From contig CM075669.1 in NCBI GenBank assembly GCA_037962975.1, positions 187,744,501 to 187,808,500 on the forward strand: a stretch of 64,000 nucleotides of DNA, in the 5' to 3' direction. A program made the translations under genes and the position numbers. Source of the stretch: Clitoria ternatea (lineage: Eukaryota > Streptophyta > Magnoliopsida > Fabales > Fabaceae). Numbering within the stretch: the stretch's first letter is position 1; the number at the start of each line of letters is the position of its first letter. Under the pieces are notes generated by a model. It saw nothing but the letters and a program-made list of their open reading frames with translations, was not told the origin of the DNA and ran no database searches. This document shows, piece after piece, positions 1 through 12,264 of the stretch.

Positions 1-2344
1 CAAGTATTGACTTGCTATATGATATGAAATATACGTATATATGATGTTGAGATGTAATGTCAAGGACATGGTTGTGTTGGGCATAAGTGTAATTGCCATG
101 TATGTGGGGTGATGAATATGCCTCGAATGATTCTAAGTGTGGATTAATATTATGATGTCTGTTATGCCTTCTGATCTCTATGTGTAGATTGATATGAAAT
201 GATGTTGTGGCCATTGAAATGCTAATTATATGAATGTTGTGCCTTGAGGGGCCTTATGATTTTTTATGCCAATGGTAATAAGATTAAATATACGATATAT
301 CCCTAATTGAGACGGTGAGATATCCTTGCGAGGTTGTTGGGCACATGCATTATTGCATTGTCGCATTCATGGCATAACATGGCATTGATAAAGTTTGTTA
401 TCATTGAAATGAATCACCTTCCGGGGTGCCACGAAGGGTATATCCCGGAGTGAAGATGATGTTATCGTGTTTATGAATATATCACCTTGTGGGGTGCCAC
501 GAAGGGATATCCTGGAGTGAAGACGATGTTATCGTGTTTATGAATATATCACCTTGCGGGGTGCCACGAAGGGTATATCCTGGAGTGAAGACGATGTTAT
601 CGTGTTTATGAATGAATCACCTTGCGGGATGCCATGAAGGGTAAATCCCAGAGTGAAGATGATGTTATCATATTATTGAATATATCACCTTGAGGGGTGC
701 CACGAAGGGTGTATCCCTGAGTGATGATGGTATTGTGATAATTATTATGAAATGAATCACCTCGCAGGGTGCCACGAAGGATAAATCCAGGAGTGAAGAT
801 GATGTTATCATATTATTGAATATATCACCTTGCGGGCTGCCACGAAGGGTATATCCCAGAGTGAAGATGATGTTATCGTGTTTATGAATATATCACCTTG
901 CGGGGTGCCATGAAGGGTATATCCCGGAGTGATGATGATGTTATGATGTTAACGAATATATCACCTTGCGGGGTGCCACGAAGGGTATATCTCGGAGTGA
1001 TGATGATGTTATGATGTTAACGAATATATCACCGTGCAGGGTGCCACGAAGGGTAAATCCCGGAGTGAAGATGATGTTATCATATTATTGAATATATCAC
1101 CTTGCGGGGTGCCACGAAGGGTGTATCCCTGAGTGATGATGGTATTGTGATAGTTATTGTGAAATGAATCACCTTGCGGGGTGCCATGAAGGGTGAATCC
1201 CTGAGTGATGATGGTATTATGATATTTATTGTGAAATGAATGGTATGGTAGATACAATCACCTAATTGGATAAAATGGATCCATTGCATATGCATTAAAC
1301 AGTTTACATATGCATTAGCCATAAGAGCATGGCATTTGAGATGGGATGACCACGAGAGATGAGAAACCCCTTGCGAGGACAAAATGAGTAAAGATTTAAT
1401 AAATTGATGATGATAAATTATGAATACCCTTGTTGATAAGTGGCAATGTGATTGTGTATGTGCTTGTGCTTGCTTTTATTGTGAATGGTGTTTCATGAGG
1501 GTAGTATACCTATTATATTAATGTGATGATGATTGAATGATGAATTGATGGTTTTATAGCAAAGCACACATGATGAATGAATGCATGTACACTTAATCAC
1601 AATATATTTATATTCATCATTTTGAATGGATAACTCACTCTCCCATGTGGTCTCCTTTTTACCATTGTGAGGCAAGGTCATCATGGGCTGAGATGAGACT
1701 TTGAATTGAAGTTTTGGCGAAGGTAAATAGTGGTAATAGAATTGCCTTGGCCGACATCATTTATGAGTTCTTATGTAATAAATAGGTTGTTTATGATGAT
1801 ATAGATGATTTTGTGAATTTAGTCATGTATAAAATAATCCTTCATATTTAGGAATGGTGAATATAGATGTAGTATGTAAGAGATGATTTAATGTGTACTA
1901 GAAGGATTGAAATTGAATGATGAACGTTGATGATTGTGATAGTTGGGAAAAGATCCCCGAATGTATATGTATATATTTATAATTGTGTCTTAGGCAAAGC
2001 ATGTGTAAGTTGTGAGTGAATTAGACGAGCTTATTTCAGTAGGTATATGTCGGGTATTTGTATGCTTTGCCGAGCCTTTTCTCATATCGTCATATATGGG
2101 ACTAGGCGTTTGCTCGGTATAGACATTCTTCTTCCGCTGTAAACTCTATTATTTTTACATACCGTTATGGGCATTTTAGCTATCGATCCATTTTTAGTTT
2201 ATTAAATTGTACGCTTCGGTTTTCTATGATTCGGGTTTTGATGTAATCGTTGAGGGTTTTCAAATGCGAAAAATTTACCTGCACTTTTATTAATTATTAT
2301 CTTGGTTACATCGGGATCTGAGTCTGGAAAACCGGGGTGTTACA
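1..2344 (+). mobile_element. Family A non-autonomous element, 3' part of LTR a
   Basis: The sequence from the window start to the TGTTACA at 2338-2344 is the tail of a very long LTR. The same sequence recurs in LTR b (33310-34054 and 55183-56783) and LTR c (62290-64000). It ends in TGTTACA, which mirrors the TGTAACA that opens the downstream copies, and is followed at once by a primer binding site. It carries a 68-bp minisatellite. No protein gene is visible; short frames over the minisatellite are translations of the repeat. The start of this LTR lies outside the window. Confidence 0.9.
413..1240 (+). repeat. 68-bp minisatellite of family A LTR, about 12 copies
   Basis: The landmark ATCACC recurs at 413, 481, 548, 615, 684, 755, 824, 892, 960, 1028, 1096 and 1168, so the period is 67-72 bp. 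Each unit reads roughly: ATCACCTTGCGGGGTGCCAC, then GAAGGGTATATCCCGGAGTG, then an A/T-rich tail with GATGATGTTATCGTG. Copies differ by substitutions and small indels in the tail. The same array is in LTR b (about 12 copies, split by the Ogre insertion) and LTR c (about 8 copies), so copy number varies between LTRs. Confidence 0.95.
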
Positions 2345-2348
2345 GAGG

Positions 2349-2360
2349 TAGTATCAGAGC
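2349..2360 (+). other. Primer binding site of family A copy 1 (initiator-Met type, one mismatch)
   Basis: TAGTATCAGAGC begins four bases after the LTR end. It matches the plant initiator tRNA-Met primer site TGGTATCAGAGC with one G-to-A change. The second copy (56788-56799) has the perfect sequence, so this copy has decayed. Confidence 0.85.
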
Positions 2361-4837
2361 GTGGTCTGCTCTGTATAGAATTGACATTGTAGATGATTGG
2401 AGCACAATTACTCAATAGTGAGACATTTTTGGTGATCCTTGGAGTGTGATGCTCATTGTCGAAATATGGATGCTCTATATAGACCTAAGAGTGGTAACTA
2501 TCTAGAGGATGATGATATGTTGAAGTATTGATTGCCCTATATGGATTATGAATGACTAGTTATCTAAGAATTATGAATCAACTATAAGGGCATTACTGCT
2601 TATCGAGGATTCTTTGTGAGTGATTGTCCATGTTATGATTGATGTTATGGGAGTATACCCTTTATCATTGAGGTTGTATGATGCACTTGTGGAGCATAGT
2701 TGCTTATTGAAAAACTTAATGAAATCATGAGATTGAATACGAGTGAATGAATTTCCTCAATATATGATTAATGTATTTATTGTGTAAGTCCGGCCAAGCT
2801 CCTTACCCTATTACCTTCAAAATGACGAATACATTGTTATTGTGCATTGATGTTGATGTATAGAATACATATTGATTTGATGATGGATCCATGTTGAATG
2901 TTGATCATGGAAAGGAAATATTAGAATTGATAAATGTGAGATATAAAATATGAATTGATATGATGATGGATTTATGCCATGTGTTGATCATGGATAGGGA
3001 GTATTGAGAAATGAATTGACATGGTGGTAGACCATGGATTTTGAAACCATGAAATATGTAATGAAATTAAATTGTTGGTTAGGTCTCTTACATGCATTAC
3101 GCTTGTAACGTCTAGCCAAGGAATGTTTGTTAAATAAAAGGGAACTCACATGCTTGAGTTGATTAAATGAATGATATTGAAGGAATCCCCTGGTGTGGTA
3201 TGTTTGAATTCAAATGATCAGTTGTGCCATTTGTATGGGATGAATTTTATATCCTTTGGCACAATAACCCTATATGTTATATGATATAAGTGATTTGTTG
3301 TACCTCCCTAGATTGGGAACTTGAATATGTGATAAGTGATTAGATGTGAAATTGCGTACGTGTTAGATTGGGGTTATGATTTGATTTTATGTATGTGAGC
3401 ACCGAGGGAATGATTTAATTAATTGTGACCAACTAGGTGTGGTGACCCCCGGTTGATTTGATACGATCTTGCATGATCAAACCTTATGGATGATTGATTT
3501 AATTGACCCTATGGTGGTCTAGACTCTATGTTGTTTTTATGAGCCATATCTAATGATGTTGTGGGGTATGGGAGTATTCCTGGATGGGTACTAGGTAACC
3601 CTTAGAGTTCCCAAGTCTAGTGATTGATCGAAGTTTGTGAATAGTTGGGCCATAACGAAATTAATTGAGAAATACGTTGTTGAAGCTAAAGCCGGTATGT
3701 AATGGAATGCGAATAATGAATGCAACCCCGATGATTGATGAATAATAATGTTGAATTTGGGGTATGATTGGTATTGGCTATGGTGTACGTGATTTTATGG
3801 TATGACTTGGGGCTAAATTGTATACCTTTGATGTTGTGATTATGACAATAGCTATGGATTATGATATGACATAGGGATGACATGCATGATTATGAGTCGG
3901 TAAATGGAAATTTGATCATGTTATTACCTCCATTTTTAATTGAAAGGTGCTATATTGAGGGTAGAAACCCTGTAGATATGTACTGTGATATGAATTATAC
4001 ATCTAATTTATGAGCTTTGGTTGTGATTTATGAGAAGAATCCCTAATGTGAAAGCTTATTATACGATTGAGAAGAGTTTGGTGAATCTTTTATGGCTCGA
4101 ATTGAATTATAGCCAACAATATGTAAGTAAGACAAGAACTTTAGGTTATTTGACCATGGTTTTAGATGGATGAAGCCTGAAGATAGGGTATTTAACTTGT
4201 GATGAATTGAAAATCTATGGTTGACACACCAACATATGGTAATATTAATTAAGATTGATGATTAGTAGGGCATGATGGATGCCAAATTAGTTGTAGAATG
4301 ACGACGAGATATGAATATGTTGACTAGAGACTTGTGAAAATTATTACTAAGTTGATGTGAATTGATGATTATTAGGAAATGTGTGACCGATGTGAGCAAT
4401 GGGAATACGAAGTACTGGTTTCGATATGGCCTTACATGCCATAGGCATTGTGGCAACATGCACTTATGCGCCGCCTTCATGTGTTTGTGTTAACCACTAC
4501 GGGATTGGGACGCCTTCCTGTATGTCGGATGTAGCAACACGTAGGCCGGGCAGGTGTAGGGATTTTAACTGCTTATGGTGAATGTATTGAGCCTATCTGG
4601 ACGTACTGAGTATGAACATGTGAGCTCTGTTGGATAAGTTATAATTGATGACATATGACACACTTTGATGTGGAAATTTTATGTTAAGAATGATGAAGTG
4701 ATGATGAACATGTCTTGATGGACTTTGGGAAGTTCGATGTTATTTTATAGTGTCATCGAACCTTGTTGATGTGTGGCCTGAGGTATGGCCTTGCGATATG
4801 TATATCGATGCTAAACTTCGAGGACGAAGTTCTTTTT

Positions 4838-4849
4838 AGGTGGGGTGGA
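4838..4849 (+). other. Polypurine tract of family A copy 1
   Basis: AGGTGGGGTGGA lies one base before TGTAACATCC, where plus-strand DNA synthesis would be primed. It is preceded by TTCGAGGACGAAGTTC, a sequence also found in inverse orientation next to the LTR of family M (8977-9015). Confidence 0.8.
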
Positions 4850-5155
4850 TTGTAACATCCTGAATTTTATAAAAAAATAATTAAATAGAAAGAATAAATA
4901 TTGAATGATTATAAATGGGTTAATAAATATCCCAAAAATATTAAAATGATTAAATTGAGATTTAAAAGAATTATTTATGATTTATTGGGACTTTAAGAGT
5001 TAAAATTATACCCGATTAGAATACGGGTGTCAGACCAAGTATCTCCGATTGAGATGCCGTTGGTTAGGGCTATTAAGAATATTATTGGAAACCCGAATAT
5101 GTCTTCAGAATAATTTTTGGAATTAGTGTTGAGCCCGAACGGAGACCCTGTATGT

Positions 5156-5162
5156 TATAAAA
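5156..5162 (+). promoter_or_regulatory. TATA box in family A LTR b
   Basis: TATAAAA lies about 305 bp into the LTR and is followed by a C/T-rich stretch typical of plant transcription starts. The same box is conserved in LTR c at 59610-59616. Confidence 0.6.
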
Positions 5163-5706
5163 CGGTAAAACTTAATGAGGGGATTAAGTTAAAAACCCAA
5201 ACTCCTTCTTTCCCCTCCCATTCTCGGCAGCTTCGCTTCTCTCCCTCTCAACATTTCATTTCCTCCTCCTTCTCCATCCCTTCTCTTGTTAAAAGTGACC
5301 AACACCACCCATGACCATTTCCACCTAAAATTAAGAGGATCCCTTGGGTTTATGAAGCTTACATTGGACATGGAGGCAAGCATGGCTCATCTTCTCTTCT
5401 CTCCCTCTTATTTTCATTTTGGAGCTTAAGCTTGGATGAGAGGTATGATTTTTGACCACCCATGGTTTTTATTGATAGTTTTTGGAGTTATTGAAGTGTT
5501 ATGATGGGAGGTTAGATGTTGTTTTGATGAATGGTGGTATGTGGAATCAAACCCTAGGTTAGAAAAATTATTAGGGTATTGAATGAAGCCATTAATATAG
5601 AAAACCCTAAGGTGGGGTGGCTTAAATGCAAGCTTTTATGAGCATTTAATGTGGTATTTAAGATTAATGTTGAAAGGTGATGAGAAATTAATAAGTATTT
5701 ATGATG

Positions 5707-5711
5707 GTGGT
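5707..5711. repeat. Target site duplication GTGGT, left copy (family M)
   Basis: GTGGT occurs directly before the TGTAACACCC at 5712 and again at 31151-31155 after TGTTACA. The uninterrupted LTR c (60157-60170) has the target once. This proves one insertion of everything from 5712 to 31150. Confidence 0.95.
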
Positions 5712-5905
5712 TGTAACACCCTAATTTTAATAAATAATAAACCCAAAAACAGGGAAAATGTTTCCACAAAAACAACCACTGGACGATTGGCATAGAAAAA
5801 GGAAGAGGAAGGCAAGGGAAAATAAGGAACACTCATACGTATAGCAATCAGCGGATCAGAAATCAGCGGAGCACAGCAGCTTAAAATGGTCCAATCAGTA
5901 CCCCC

Positions 5906-6090
5906 TTCGCTCAAGCGAGGTCCAACGCCGCCTGAGCGAAATATAACAATGCAACAGCGGAAAAAGGAGATGCTCAAGCGAAGCCCAACACCAGCACCCA
6001 CTCGCTTGGCGAAGTACCATTCACTTAAGCGAACATCTCAGAAGCCTACCATGCACGCACACTCGCTGGAGCTAAGTCAAATTCGCTGGG
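5906..6090. repeat. CGCTCAAGCG palindrome cluster in family M LTR
   Basis: TTCGCTCAAGCGAG (5906-5919) is followed by degenerate relatives such as CGCCTGAGCG, GCTCAAGCG, CGCTTGGCG, CACTTAAGCG and CGCTGGAGC within about 180 bp. The right LTR has the same cluster from 12409. The motif is shared with families A and Athila. Confidence 0.8.
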
Positions 6091-7453
6091 GCGGACACAG
6101 GTGCAAGGTAATTTCTCACTTGGATTTGGAACATATGATCACCCGGTAAATCATCACGCTCATACTTCACTCGGGAATCTACACAGCTCCTCATATCATT
6201 CATACAGGTCACAAGTATAAACCACTCGGGAAATGGCTCCCCCAATTCTGCCACTCGGAATCCAGAACTCTTTCTCACTCAGAATATATCCTAATCAAAC
6301 ATCGCTCGACGCATTCCAACCTTAACACAATCGGGTCACATACCAATTCACTATTCGGGATACATTCACGCATTCACTCGGGAAATCAGATAGTTAAGTC
6401 CCACTCGGACTTATTCAAAACTCAACCAGTCGGTATACCGATCCTCACTCACTCGGATTTTACATCATTCACTCGGATTACCAATACCTTACACTTAAGA
6501 TCCATTCCACTCTAAACCACTACTCTAACTCCTCTCTCAAAAGGGGATCACCCAAGGTTTTCACTCGGAAATACAAGCTCTTCCTCGCTTGGGTTTACCT
6601 ATACTTTTCACACGGAATCACTCAGCGTTTTCACTTCAGAAAAGCCATCCAGTAATCCTCACTCGGAACCATCAACTTAACATTATACCTTTACCATTAT
6701 TTACAGATACGTACAAGCGACACCATGCCTATACTTATCAAATCAATCTTTATAAATAAATATGTTTAGTCATTTTACAAGAGAGGAGGCCAAGGCTACA
6801 CCGACTGAACATAATAAACGCATTACGAGCACTCAACAGTCAGAGTACACCACACTCGGACTTGAGGCCCTATCATCGTTTCCGAGTCAAACCTGTACAC
6901 ACTGAAAAATGGTGTAGGGGTGAGCATCTTAAATATTAAATGATAGATACTGACTCGGATTGTCCCACAGATATGCAACAATATATATATATATATACAC
7001 AATTATACAAGGCAATAGTTTAAGTCAGGACAATACCAATCAACTAGGATACACATGGGCCCTTACCGATCAGAATCCACCAGTTATCACTCGGCCTTAT
7101 GCACGTATCAATTCAATAACATTAACATACATCAATTAGTGACATAATACTGCCCATGAATCAGAATGCACATATTGAACATTTCTCAATCGGAATTCAA
7201 CAATTCTCACTCGGCTATATATATACAACTTTTCAATAACATTAACATGCATTCATAGAACATATTCCAATCAGCATCCGCAGCATATGCACACAGAATA
7301 TTTCACTCGGTTATATACATTCATCATCCCATTAACATCATCACATGCATAATCAATTCCAAACAACATCAGCAGCTAATATACACAGATTGTTTCACTC
7401 GGTTTCGCATTCGTGTGTAATGGGTTTTGACGTTGCAACGTAGTCTCCCAGCC

Positions 7454-7461
7454 TTTTTATA
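7454..7461 (-). promoter_or_regulatory. Possible TATA box of family M LTR (minus strand)
   Basis: The minus strand reads GTATAAAAAGGC, about 1.5 kb into the LTR in element orientation. Only the sequence and position support it. Confidence 0.35.
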
Positions 7462-8976
7462 CATAGCTCTCAGCTATCAATTCAGCTCCAAGCTGCTTGG
7501 CCGTTTTACAGGTACCCAACCGTTTGCCCACAAGGTGACACCAACGCTCTCAGCGCCAACGGAGGTGTTCACGGGCATCCCGAGTCCCACTCAAAGGCTA
7601 CCTTGAGTCCCACTCAGAAGGATTTCACAGCGTCCAACGCTTTTATATAACCGATGGTAGGGTCCCACACTACGTGCTCCAAGCACAAACGTATCCAATA
7701 CGCCACACGCGGATTCATCACACAACACAGAGTTCATATACACAGCCATTCACTCAGCATTACATGCATCACATGCAGTCGGCATTATACATCATCAGAA
7801 CTCAAATAGCATATGCATCTCATGCAATCGGCATTAGGCATTATCAGCACTTAACAACACGTGCATTACATGCAGTCGGTATTGGACACTAACAGATTCA
7901 CTAAATCCACATTCTCACACATGCAGTCAGCATTTCAAGCTCATAGTAACTTGCACATCACATAGACTACACGACAATCATCAACCGCACTGCAACACAT
8001 TCTTTTCATATGATCATGCAATATCCTCAAGGCTATTAACATGCATTTCACAGACGGAATCAAACATGCATCACTCAACACCAAATCACCATGCATTCGG
8101 TACCACATACTTATCATGCAAGTAAACATAGAATCGGTCACAAAGTCAGTAAACCATTGACACCCGTAACCTGTTCATAACCCATGCATTTAAGATAGAA
8201 GATACCCCCTACCTGGACTAAAGCTTTCGGTCGGTCAACACGACACTCGGTTCCAGAGGAACACTGAGTCATTCTTAGTACATCTACATGCAAGAGCAGG
8301 GGAGGCCATTCGAGTCTCTGAGACACCCAGCTCCCGGTTCGCTCCCTGGAGTGGCTCCATCACAACGTTGTGAACACTCCAACCATCTTGAAGCTCCTCG
8401 TAGTGCAGATCTCCACGGAGACTTGGCAGCTTCGAGCAAGGAAGAAAGAAGGAGGGAAGTCGATGAAGGGAAATAAAAGAACAGGGGAGGAGTAGCGTGG
8501 AAGGAGATGGGTTGCATGCAGAGGGAATGCACACCCTCACCCTCTCTGACTCGTTAAGAAAGGAAGGAGGACTCCGATTCCTCAGCCATCACTGTTGCGA
8601 GCTCACGGGAACAGAGAGCAGAGAAGAAGGAAGAAGTAGAGAAAGAGAGTGAAGAGCGAAGAAGAAAAGAAGAGAAACAGAAAGAAGGGAAGTCTAAAGG
8701 GAAAGAATGAATGATAGTGTATCCATATATGCATGCACGGAGAGAAGGGAAGAGTGGGGTGGGAAGTCGTGCACAGCAGCAGCCCCCACACGTGTCATAC
8801 GCACATAGTCACAACTAATCAGCTATTGACAACTAATCCAACTCAATCAGCCTTTGTTTCCTTAAGTTAGATTAATTAAACCAATTTTAATTAATAAATA
8901 ATTTTCCCCACTTAGCAATTATCATTTTAGTGATTTATTTTCATTCAGCAATTAATTATTAAATCGGGATGTTACA

Positions 8977-9012
8977 GTTCTCCCCCTCTCAAAAGAATTT
9001 CGTCCTCGAAAT
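8977..9012 (-). other. Polypurine tract of family M (minus strand)
   Basis: On the minus strand the sequence reads TTCGAGGACGAAATTC, then TTTTGAGAGGGGGAGAAC, and abuts TGTAACATCCC. This orients M and shows relationship to family A, whose tract has the same GAGGACGAA context. Confidence 0.8.
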
Positions 9013-12000
9013 ACGATCGATAACTTACCCTAAATAAATAACTCAGAAAATTGGTCTCTCACTCACCCGACTGTGCTTTCACAAGCGTTCAGCGATCGGA
9101 CTACCATTTCGCTCAGAAAAGATTCACCCTCAAGCGGTTTACCGACCGCACCACAATTTCAGTCGGCAAAACATAAAAGTCAGGCCCTACCAGATTACAA
9201 CCTCATCACAGAATTTAATATACTCGGGGATTCAATTTCTAAAACGTACAGTTTCCTTTATTTAACTCAGCCAATTCATCATAAGCAGTGGTACTTCGTA
9301 ATTTCTTGGCCGCTCGGTCTTATACTCACGACACAGATCGGCGTATTTACACCTTCGGGTTCCCTGACTCAAATGAGTCACTCGGCACAACCATAACTCA
9401 TACAGAGTACAGACTTAAAATTGTATCACATGAGACACATTACGGAGGTTAATCAACCAGTTGGGAATAATCTAATCGGCAAACAACATCACCGACTCCC
9501 AATAATACTCACTCCTGACCAATTTCTCTCGGATCAAACCCTCAGGTTTCAAAACCTGATCACAAAATCTCTCTCTTACACCAAAGGGAACACTCAAGGA
9601 ATTTTCCATGTGTTTCAATTAGCACAATTTACCCGGATTTACTTCGCATATGCACTACACTAAATTTTGAAATCTTAGATTCCTACCCATGCTTTCGGCT
9701 AATTCCATGCTTTCATCCTGAGAATTTCACTCGGTCCTCTTACACAAAACATCATTCAGGGTTCAAGGGTAATTTTCACCCGGAAATCCTTCCACTTACC
9801 AGAAATTCACTCGTAATTCGAGCCTACTTCGAAATAAAACCTGAGTTCAAGCTCAGCAGTCCCAATCACTGACCTGAGTACGACTTCATTTAAATCCTTC
9901 ACTCGGATATCTATTCCCCTCGGAGACCATTCACTTGGAAACTTACTCACTCGGAATCTCATTTTCCCGACCAAAAGAACTTTTCTCCTGGAAGATCACT
10001 CGGTTGGACATCACATGGGTATTAGGAATTCTACACTCGATATCTTCCTACTCAGACTTGTTCCACATGGTACCATTCTACTCAGAGGTGATACACTCCG
10101 AGTCAGATCACTCGAATCATACCCTACTCAGAATGCTACGCTTGGACACTATTCCCTTAACTTAGTAATGATCCTCTCTATAAGGTTCTACTCGGAACAC
10201 CATAATTTTCACTCAGCAGTTCATTCTCACAAGGACTTCACTTGGAATTGTCTCCACTCTTACACACTCGGAATATACTAACCTTTCCCGAGTAATTCTT
10301 CACCTCACAATTTAGTTTGGCTCAAATTCCTGGTTTCCCCATTTAACTCACAGTATCAATCAGTTAACCTTATAAAACTCCACTTCAGTGACAGATTTGA
10401 TCACCCCTCTTGTTTTAATAACTAATCATCGTCTTAGAAGCCAATCTATACCCAACAGCCTCTCATCCTTTCGGAAGCAAACCCATCAAGGTTAAACAAA
10501 CCCTCTATCCTCAATTGATACATAACCACTTATTTATTCACTTAATACAACTCTCTTCTTCACTCAAAGCAGTTCGATAGACTCACCATCACCATAAGCA
10601 GCTACAGCCTCACTTGCCCGACTTATGAATTGCTGCATCCAACTTATAGGATGACGTCTCATTCCTATAGGGTTGCAATAATTACATAGTCACTGCAACG
10701 TGTACGTTGCCATAATACCTATGGCAGGAAGAGTCATCTCAGAACAGCATGCCTCACTCCGACCAGACTCACTCAACTAATACTAATTCACACGATAATT
10801 AATGGCAGTTCACACACACATTATAAGCAATACATCTACATCAATATCATCATTATACATCACATAGGGTACATCACGCAATCAACGATCATGAAAATTA
10901 TTTATCACTTCTGTAAAATAGTATGATGGCAATACAAAAATCGGCTTCTAGCCACACCGAGTAAATATTTCCTCTAAATCTTATTCATCACAAACCATGG
11001 CTTAGATTAAATTCTCAATTCTCAGTAATATGATAACATCACTCACTCGGGTACATGCAATTCAATCAGAATTAAGTAATTCATAATCACATATTGCACT
11101 CAACAATAGCATCAATACATATGTACTCCTCCAATCGGGTTTACCCAAACTAATTCCCAACTATGTTAAGGATTTCATTCACAATACTATATCCACACAT
11201 TCATATAATTCACGTTGAGTTCAATGCCAATCATAAGCGTGTACACAGACATTCAATCAGAAATTGCACAATAACATACATTCTCAATCATAACATCACA
11301 TTACACTCGGCCACAGCGTCAATGCATACATATTCATTCAGTCGGACTCACTCATACAACATCATCTAGTCGGAATTTGCTCAAATCATTCAATCCATGC
11401 GAATCATGTTAGTCTCAATAATAATGCTCTTACACACATGCATGCGGATCTGACTTACCAGGTGCGTCCCACGTAGCCCTCAATAGGTCACAATCGTTTC
11501 AACACAATATATAGATTCACTCAGAATTTCATGGTTTCATCACAGCATCACAGGCGTTTGTCATAGTAACTCACAACAGTAAACAGAGTAACAATACTAC
11601 AGCACATCCTCTCGGTATTTTATAATGAAGGCAACATGCATTTCAACACAACATCACAATGGAATCAACAGGTCAGCTCACATATCATGCATTCGGAAAT
11701 CATCATGGCATTCTCATTCATATACATTTTAACATGAAACTGCAAACAGAACTAAGAGAATCATCCCCTTTTTAACTCACGCACTCGGCAATAATGGTAA
11801 CACTCTTATTTGCAAGCATTCAGTCGGCATTCGCAAAAATATTAACATGCACTCATGGACGGAGTCACACAACACTAAACAGTTTACAAATACCACAATC
11901 TGGGAGTTGCAGGCACATTTACTTACTCACAGCACAACTACTAACACATTTCACACATCACATGATAATTATTCAAGCCTCAATGAGTTACTACACAATT

Positions 12001-12264
12001 GCTTTACTCGGCTCAACACTCGCAGGAGCAATAAATTATTAGACTTAGAATTCCTAAGGGGTCACTATTTATCCAGTATCCCACGATGGGCACCTCAATA
12101 TATTCAAATATTATTATAAGGTCTAATACTATTCACTCAGTCTTCACACACTAAAACCGAGACAGTATCCAAGTCAAACAGATATACTATTTCATATTCA
12201 TTCATTCATGATCATGACTAATCAACTGGGTCACTACACCTATTGGTCCAGCATCTAGTCCATC
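8977..12264 (-). mobile_element. Family M internal region, non-coding
   Basis: About 3.3 kb without a credible gene on either strand; the longest frames are about 80-107 codons and rich in translations of the CACTCGG word. On the minus strand, 10560-10760 resembles the family A interior around 4430-4610: both contain a GCCATAGG...ATTGTGGCAAC-like stretch and a GCTTATGGTGA stretch. M is therefore a distant non-coding relative of A. The end next to the right LTR (12200-12264) has neither a recognisable primer binding site nor an LTR terminus, so that junction has been lost. Confidence 0.75.

Larger units (their letters stand above)
2345..4850 (+). mobile_element. Family A internal region, copy 1, non-coding
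   Basis: This 2.5-kb stretch lies between a primer binding site and a polypurine tract, where gag-pol would normally be. All frames on both strands are broken by frequent stops, and the longest open stretches (about 60-75 codons) resemble no known protein. It is nearly the same as 56784-59304, with about one change per 60 bases and a 15-bp gap near 4073 relative to the second copy. Long LTRs around a conserved non-coding interior fit the LARD type (large retrotransposon derivative), which moves using enzymes of another element. The partner is not identified; the LTR ends and the tract around TTCGAGGACGAAGTTC recall Tekay/Del chromoviruses. Confidence 0.85.
4851..5711 (+). mobile_element. Family A shared middle LTR b, segment 1
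   Basis: It starts TGTAACATCC, the 5' end of the LTR, and matches 59305-60165 closely. It breaks off inside the LTR at 5711, where family M inserted, and resumes at 31156 after the duplicated target GTGGT. A TATA box lies about 305 bp from the LTR start, followed by a pyrimidine-rich leader (5190-5290). Confidence 0.93.
5712..8976 (-). mobile_element. Family M element, left LTR (3' LTR of a minus-strand element)
   Basis: It is bounded by TGTAACACCC (5712) and GGGATGTTACA (ends 8976). A polypurine tract lies to its right in reverse orientation (CTCCCCCTCTC on the plus strand), so the element reads on the minus strand and this is its 3' LTR of 3265 bp. It contains CGCTCAAGCG palindromes (5906-6090) and many CACTCGG words. 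Short frames such as 8288-8476 are open by chance. A shorter, interrupted copy is at 12265-13531 and 30830-31150. Confidence 0.9.

Noticed and set aside
413..1240. Regularly spaced repeats that could suggest a CRISPR array
   Set aside because: There are no conserved repeat/variable spacer blocks; the whole unit is repeated, and the DNA is plant nuclear with LTR retrotransposons.
1009..1382. Minus-strand frames in the family A minisatellite (SLRDTPFVAPRKV repeats)
   Set aside because: They recur with the 68-bp unit in every LTR and are repeat translations without a start or context of a gene.
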